From Liolophura sinensis (lineage: Eukaryota; Mollusca; Polyplacophora; Chitonida; Chitonidae): a stretch of 64,000 bases of DNA. Numbering within the stretch: the first letter of the stretch is position 1; each line of letters opens with the position of its first letter. Positions 58,341 to 64,000 of the stretch are shown piece by piece. Location of the stretch: the NCBI RefSeq assembly GCF_032854445.1, contig NC_088304.1, positions 21,093,704 through 21,157,703 of the forward strand, written 5' to 3'. The notes beneath the pieces are model-generated. The model did not search any database. It was not told the DNA's origin and worked only from the letters and a program-made list of their open reading frames with translations. The position numbers and the translations under genes were made by a program.

Positions 58341-59439
58341 AGTTCATCTGGCACCTCGCCTACATTCCACCAAAACGGCTCTTTTCAGAGCCACACAAGT
58401 CTTTCCGAAAAGGAACTTTGTAATCTGAAAGCATAGACAGAACACAAACGAACATGTATTTATCAAAGCACAACAATAAAGTCGCACACGCCAATAAAAA
58501 TCAAAGAAACAAAACAGAAAAGATAAATACTTTATTACAGCAGAGTAGTCGAACTGTATGGAAAGCCGCTATGAGAACTTATCTCGTTTAGTGCATTTTA
58601 AACCCAGCAGAGTTGTGGTTTATAAAAATAAAAACTGTGGCCTATTAAAACTGTGCAAAGCTAAAGTACACAAACTAAAAGACGACTCAACAGCATATCC
58701 CTGCGTGTTTAGAAGTATCCATTGCGTGTATTGATGTGACAAGTACGCAGACTTTTGCAGGAAATATAACTCATGTCAATGTGGGTGAAATTTTCAATAT
58801 TTGGTTTTGTGAGACTACTTATAAAATATGCAGCGTTGAAAAAGCGTTATAGGCATTAATCTAGGTGCCAATTTGAAAGACCTGCAAAGAAATTTTGTCT
58901 TATTTCTCCAAGCCATTTGCCTGCCTATAAAGACATTTTTCGTGCCAATTAGATTACACCGTTGTTTCTATCTGTTATCTGTAGCTGTTGCATCCATACA
59001 GCTGACACACCGGTTATCATTTGAAGGCACAGTTTTGGTTTGACCTGAGCAAATTGAAAATTGTAACATTTTCGTCAAATCATTGGTTTTTCATTGAGAG
59101 TTCATTGTATAGAAATGTAGTACAAAGAGGCCAATTTATTTTCATAAGTAGGTGAAGTGTGTCCGGGTGCGCGAGAGACGGCATGGCGCTGGGGGATTAA
59201 AGGAAAATGGCGGCTAACCATTGTTTCCGCTGATCACCTTTTGTAATCAGTAAGTTTCCAACTGACTCTTTAAGAAGTTCTGTCAGGACTAACTCAGTGA
59301 CGACGTGGCGAGGAGTTAAACATCTTGCAAAGTGTCACTCAAACCTCATATAAATTGTTTGCTGGCTCTCAAGCTTGCATTACGCTTTCTTATGCCAAGC
59401 AGCAAACCTCGATACAATTGCCGTCTTACACTTCTTGCC

Positions 59440-59625
59440 ATGGATTCCAAACACTTCCAGTTGTTTGCAGATTTGCAGAAAGCAGAGCTGACCTTTCAAA
59501 AGGCATGCGAGCAAATTGTGTTTTTCAACAAGCACCTCGACGATCTCCAAATCCGATACGACCGTGCCAACAAAGAAGGAAACAAATCATTCCGCTACAG
59601 CCTTCGTCTGAAGATAGCCGCCTGA
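59440..59625 (+). pseudogene. c19: copy with nonsense codon at residue 62
   Basis: GGA is changed to TGA at codon 62 and GAA to AAA at codon 63, leaving 61 aa. The remaining frame is open to TAA at 59761. The stem-loop at 59810-59825 has loop UUUU instead of UUUC. It is otherwise very close to c21. Confidence 0.82.
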
Positions 59626-60862
59626 AAAGGACTCAGAAATGCTTACTACGAATACGCCCGCAATAAAGCTGATGTCATCACCGCACTTCGATGCAAACTA
59701 ATTGGACAAGATGCTCACTACGAAATAGACTCCGACATGGACAGTGAAGAGGACAACATGTAAAGTTCATCTGGCACCTCGCCTACATTCCACCAAAACG
59801 GCTCTTTTTAGAGCCACACAAGTCTTTCCGAAAAGGAACTTTGTAATCTGAAAGCATAGACAGAACACAAACGAACATGTATTTATCAAAGCACAACAAT
59901 AAAGTCGCACACGCCAATAAAAATCAAAGAAACAAAACAGAAAAGATAAATACTTTATTACAGCAGAGTAGTCGAAGTGTATGGAAAGCCGCTATGAGAA
60001 CTTATCTCGTTTAGTGCATTTTAAACACAGCAGAGTTGTGGTTTATAAAAATAAAAACTGTGGCCTATTAAAACTGTGCAAAGCTAAAGTACACAAACTA
60101 AAAGACGACTCAACAGCATATCCCTGCGTGTTTAGAAGTATCCATTGCGTGTATTGATGTGACAAGTACGCAGACTTTTGCAGGAAATATAACTCATGTC
60201 AATGTGGGTGAAATTTTCAATATTTGGTTTTGTGAGACTACTTATAAAATATGCAGCGTTGAAAAAGCGTTATAGGCATTAATCTAGGTGCCAATTTGAA
60301 AGACCTGCAAAGAAATTTTGTCTTATTTCTCCAAGCCATTTGCCTGCCTATAAAGACATTTTTCGTGCCAATTAGATTGCACCGTTGTTTCTATCTGTTA
60401 TCTGTAGCTGTTGCATCCATACAGCTGACACACCGGTTATCAATTGAAGGCACAGTTTTGGTTTGACCTGAGCAAATTGAAAATTGTAACATTTTCGTCA
60501 AATCATTGGTTTTTCATTGAGAGTTCATTGTATAGAAATGTAGTACAAAGAGGCCAATTTATTTTCATAATTAGGTGAAGTGTGTCCGGGTGCGCGAGAG
60601 ACGGCATGGCGCTGGGGGATTAAAGGAAAATGGCGGCTAACCATTGTTTCCGCTGATCACCTTTTGTAATCAGTAAGTTTCCAACTGACTCTTTAAGAAG
60701 TTCTGTCAGGACTAACTCAGTGACGACGTGGCGAGGAGTTAAACATCTTGCAAAGTGTCACTCAAACCTCATATAAATTGTTTGCTGGCTCTCAAGCTTG
60801 CATTACGCTTTCTTATGCCAAGCAGCAAACCTCGATACAATTGCCGTCTTACACTTCTTGCC

Positions 60863-61186
60863 ATGGATTCCAAACACTTCCAGTTGTTTGCAGATTTGCA
60901 GAAAGCAGAGCTGACCTTTCAAAAGGCATGCGAGCAAATAGTCTTTTTCAACAAGCACCTCGACGATCTCCAAATCCGATACGACCGTGCCAACAAAGAA
61001 GGAAACAAATCATTCCGCTACAGCCTTCGTCTGAAGATAGCCGCCGGAGAAGGACTCAGAAATGCTTACTACGAATACGCCCGCAATAAAGCTGATGTCA
61101 TCACCGCACTTCGATGCAAACTAATTGGACAAGATGCTCACTACGAAATAGACTCCGACATGGACAGTGAAGAGGACAACATGTAA
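60863..61186 (+). CDS. c20: intact 107-aa array gene (R74, D78)
   Basis: Protein identical to c6 and c21. Codons 26-27 are ATA-GTC rather than ATT-GTG, a synonymous pair shared with c15, c17, c21 and c22 and probably spread by conversion. Stem-loop at 61223-61238. Confidence 0.83.
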   Translation: MDSKHFQLFADLQKAELTFQKACEQIVFFNKHLDDLQIRYDRANKEGNKSFRYSLRLKIAAGEGLRNAYYEYARNKADVITALRCKLIGQDAHYEIDSDMDSEEDNM

Positions 61187-62285
61187 AGTTCATCTGGCAC
61201 CTCGCCTACATTCCACCAAAACGGCTCTTTTCAGAGCCACACAAGTCTTTCCGAAAAGGAACTTTGTAATCTGAAAGCATAGACAGAACACAAACGAACA
61301 TGTATTTATCAAAGCACAACAATAAAGTCGCACACGCCAATAAAAATCAAAGAAACAAAACAGAAAAGATAAATACTTTATTACAGCAGAGTAGTCGAAG
61401 TGTATGGAAAGCCGCTATGAGAACTTATCTCGTTTAGTGCATTTTAAACACAGCAGAGTTGTGGTTTATAAAAATAAAAACTGTGGCCTATTAAAATTGT
61501 GCAAAGCCAAAGTACACAAACTAAAAGACGACTCAACAGCATATCCCTGCGTGTCTAGAAGTATCCATTGCGTGTATTAATTTGACAAGTACACAGACTT
61601 TTGCAGGAAATATAACTCATGTCAATGTGGGTGAAATTTTCAATATTTGGTTTTGTGAGACTACTTATAAAATATGCAGCGTTGAAAAAGCGTTATAGGC
61701 ATTAATCTAGGTGCCAATTTGAAAGACCTGCAAAGAAATTTTGTCTTATTTCTCCAAGCCATTTGCCTGCCTATAAAGACATTTTTCGTGCCAATTAGAT
61801 TGCACCGTTGTTTCTATCTGTTATCTGTAGCTGTTGCATCCATACAGCTGACACACCGGTTATCATTTGAAGGCACAGTTTTGGTTTGACCTGAGCAAAT
61901 TGAAAATTGTAACATTTTCGTCAAATCATTGGTTTTTCATTGAGAGTTCATTGTATAGAAATGTAGTACAAAGAGGCCAATTTATTTTCATAAGTAGGTG
62001 AAGTGTGTCCGGGTGCGCGAGAGACGGCATGGCGCTGGGGGATTAAAGGAAAATGGCGGCTAACCATTGTTTCCGCTGATCACCTTTTGTAATCAGTAAG
62101 TTTCCAACTGACTCTTTAAGAAGTTCTGTCAGGACTAACTCAGTGACGACGTGGCGAGGAGTTAAACATCTTGCAAAGTGTCACTCAAACCTCATATAAA
62201 TTGTTTGCTGGCTCTCAAGCTTGCATTACGCTTTCTTATGCCAAGCAGCAAACCTCGATACAATTGCCGTCTTACACTTCTTGCC

Positions 62286-62609
62286 ATGGATTCCAAACAC
62301 TTCCAGTTGTTTGCAGACTTGCAGAAAGCAGAGCTGACCTTTCAAAAGGCATGCGAGCAAATAGTCTTTTTCAACAAGCACCTCGACGATCTCCAAATCC
62401 GATACGACCGTGCCAACAAAGAAGGAAACAAATCATTCCGCTACAGCCTTCGTCTGAAGATAGCCGCCGGAGAAGGACTCAGAAATGCTTACTACGAATA
62501 CGCCCGCAATAAAGCTGATGTCATCACCGCACTTCGATGCAAACTAATTGGACAAGATGCTCACTACGAAATAGACTCCGACATGGACAGTGAAGAGGAC
62601 AACATGTAA
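62286..62609 (+). CDS. c21: intact 107-aa array gene (R74, D78)
   Basis: Same protein as c20. The stem-loop at 62646-62661 has the UUUU loop, as in c19. It is the only intact copy with this loop variant, so it allows a natural test of loop tolerance. Confidence 0.83.
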   Translation: MDSKHFQLFADLQKAELTFQKACEQIVFFNKHLDDLQIRYDRANKEGNKSFRYSLRLKIAAGEGLRNAYYEYARNKADVITALRCKLIGQDAHYEIDSDMDSEEDNM

Positions 62610-63708
62610 AGTTCATCTGGCACCTCGCCTACATTCCACCAAAACGGCTCTTTTTAGAGCCACACAAGTCTTTCCGAAAAGGAACTTTGTAATCTGAAAG
62701 CATAGACAGAACACAAACGAACATGTATTTATCAAAGCACAACAATAAAGTCGCACACGCCAATAAAAATCAAAGAAACAAAACAGAAAAGATAAATACT
62801 TTATTACAGCAGAGTAGTCGAAGTGTATGGAAAGCCGCTATGAGAACTTATCTCGTTTAGTGCATTTTAAACACAGCAGAGTTGTGGTTTATAAAAATAA
62901 AAACTGTGGCCTATTAAAACTGTGCAAAGCTAAAGTACACAAACTAAAAGACGACTCAACAGCATATCCCTGCGTGTTTAGAAGTATCCATTGCGTGTAT
63001 TGATGTGACAAGTACGCAGACTTTTGCAGGAAATATAACTCATGTCAATGTGGGTGAAATTTTCAATATTTGGTTTTGTGAGACTACTTATAAAATATGC
63101 AGCGTTGAAAAAGCGTTATAGGCATTAATCTAGGTGCCAATTTGAAAGACCTGCAAAGAAATTTTGTCTTATTTCTCCAAGCCATTTGCCTGCCTATAAA
63201 GACATTTTTCGTGCCAATTAGATTGCACCGTTGTTTCTATCTGTTATCTGTAGCTGTTGCATCCATACAGCTGACACACCGGTTATCATTTGAAGGCACA
63301 GTTTTGGTTTGACCTGAGCAAATTGAAAATTGTAACATTTTCGTCAAATCATTGGTTTTTCATTGAGAGTTCATTGTATAGAAATGTAGTACAAAGAGGC
63401 CAATTTATTTTCATAAGTAGGTGAAGTGTGTCCGGGTGCGCGAGAGACGGCATGGCGCTGGGGGATTAAAGGAAAATGGCGGCTAACCATTGTTTCCGCT
63501 GATCACCTTTTGTAATCAGTAAGTTTCCAACTGACTCTTTAAGAAGTTCTGTCAGGACTAACTCAGTGACGACGTGGCGAGGAGTTAAACATCTTGCAAA
63601 GTGTCACTCAAACCTCATATAAATTGTTTGCTGGCTCTCAAGCTTGCATTACGCTTTCTTATGCCAAGCAGCAAACCTCGATACAATTGCCGTCTTACAC
63701 TTCTTGCC

Positions 63709-64000
63709 ATGGATTCCAAACACTTCCAGTTGTTTGCAGATTTGCAGAAAGCAGAGCTGACCTTTCAAAAGGCATGCGAGCAAATAGTCTTTTTCAACAA
63801 GCACCTCGACGATCTCCAAATCCGATACGACCGTGCCAACAATGAAGGAAACAAATCATTCCGCTACAGCCTTCGTCTGAAGATAGCCGCCGGAGAAGGA
63901 CTCAGAAATGCTTACTACGAATACGCCCGCAATAAAGCTGATGTCATCACCGCACTTCGATGCAAACTAATTGGACAAGATGCTCACTACGAAATAGACT
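63709..64000 (+). CDS. c22: array gene cut by the window end
   Basis: Open through 97 codons to the window edge with one change, K45N. No disabling mutation is visible. The array evidently continues to the right. Confidence 0.75.
   Translation, partial: MDSKHFQLFADLQKAELTFQKACEQIVFFNKHLDDLQIRYDRANNEGNKSFRYSLRLKIAAGEGLRNAYYEYARNKADVITALRCKLIGQDAHYEID

Larger units (their letters stand above)
32829..64000 (+). repeat. Tandem array of a ~1,423-bp gene-bearing unit (copies c0-c22)
   Basis: Head-to-tail units. Successive coding starts are 1413-1428 bp apart, apart from two 1321-bp steps caused by a 102-bp in-frame coding deletion. The array continues past the window end. Units are nearly identical in the coding and stem-loop parts and differ mainly by small indels and substitutions in the spacer. 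Block structure is visible: the interval 52421-55164 is repeated as 55165-57908 (a two-unit block, both 2744 bp), and the three-unit block starting at 36776 resembles that starting at 41039. This is the pattern of unequal exchange and conversion also known for histone and rRNA arrays. Confidence 0.97.

Noticed and set aside
32829-64000. CRISPR-like or rDNA/5S-type repeat array
   Set aside because: Unit size, coding content, TATA box and histone 3' signals fit a Pol II gene array. No spacer-repeat alternation and no rRNA, tRNA or snRNA sequence is present.
32829-64000. Array as a core histone cluster
   Set aside because: No H2A, H2B, H3, H4 or H1 motif can be read in any frame of the unit. 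Only the processing and promoter signals are histone-like.

Overview
The window is eukaryotic and very probably from a mollusc (gastropod or bivalve). That is an inference from the low gene density, spliced genes, C-type lectin exons, and abundant tRNA-headed SINEs with (AAATA)-type tails of the kind common in mollusc genomes. No bacterial gene organisation is present.

Positions 1-30,300 are ordinary, repeat-rich intergenic and intronic DNA. Two spliced genes can be reconstructed. The first, on the + strand, is a small secreted six-cysteine protein (exons 2610-2679, 3135-3371, 3889-3935; 117 aa). The second, on the - strand, is a lectin gene whose last three exons (15953-15728, 12392-12171, 8466-8231) join in matching phase to give a C-type lectin domain followed by a short cysteine-rich, PAN/apple-like C-terminus. 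Around and within them lie about a dozen SINE copies (some nested, two with visible target-site duplications), a 143-bp tandem repeat with dispersed relatives, a foldback element, a Tc1/mariner transposase remnant and a Penelope-like reverse transcriptase remnant.

Positions 32,829-64,000 are the remarkable part. They hold a head-to-tail tandem array of a ~1,423-bp unit: one 5'-truncated copy, 21 further copies and a 22nd that runs off the window edge. Two rearranged copies in inverted orientation precede the array (30,388-32,829). Each unit looks like a complete small gene. It has a YY1-type AAAATGGCGGC element, a bZIP-like TGACGACGTGG, a TATAAAT box, a histone-like cap site, a strong-context ATG, and an intronless 107-codon ORF. 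Thirty-six bases after the stop codon lies a perfect histone mRNA 3' stem-loop (GGCTCTTTTCAGAGCC), followed by ACACA and a purine-rich element in the position of the histone downstream element (U7 site). The 107-aa protein is not a histone. It is a predicted mostly helical protein with an acidic tail (ending EEDNM), and I do not recognise the family.

Thirteen copies encode the full 107 aa and one encodes 104 aa. Two share a 34-codon in-frame deletion, two have nonsense mutations, three are frameshifted, and the last is open to the window end. Blocks of two and three units are duplicated as blocks, as expected from unequal exchange. The best reading is a multicopy, intronless, non-histone gene family using replication-dependent histone-type 3' end formation; I know of no described example.
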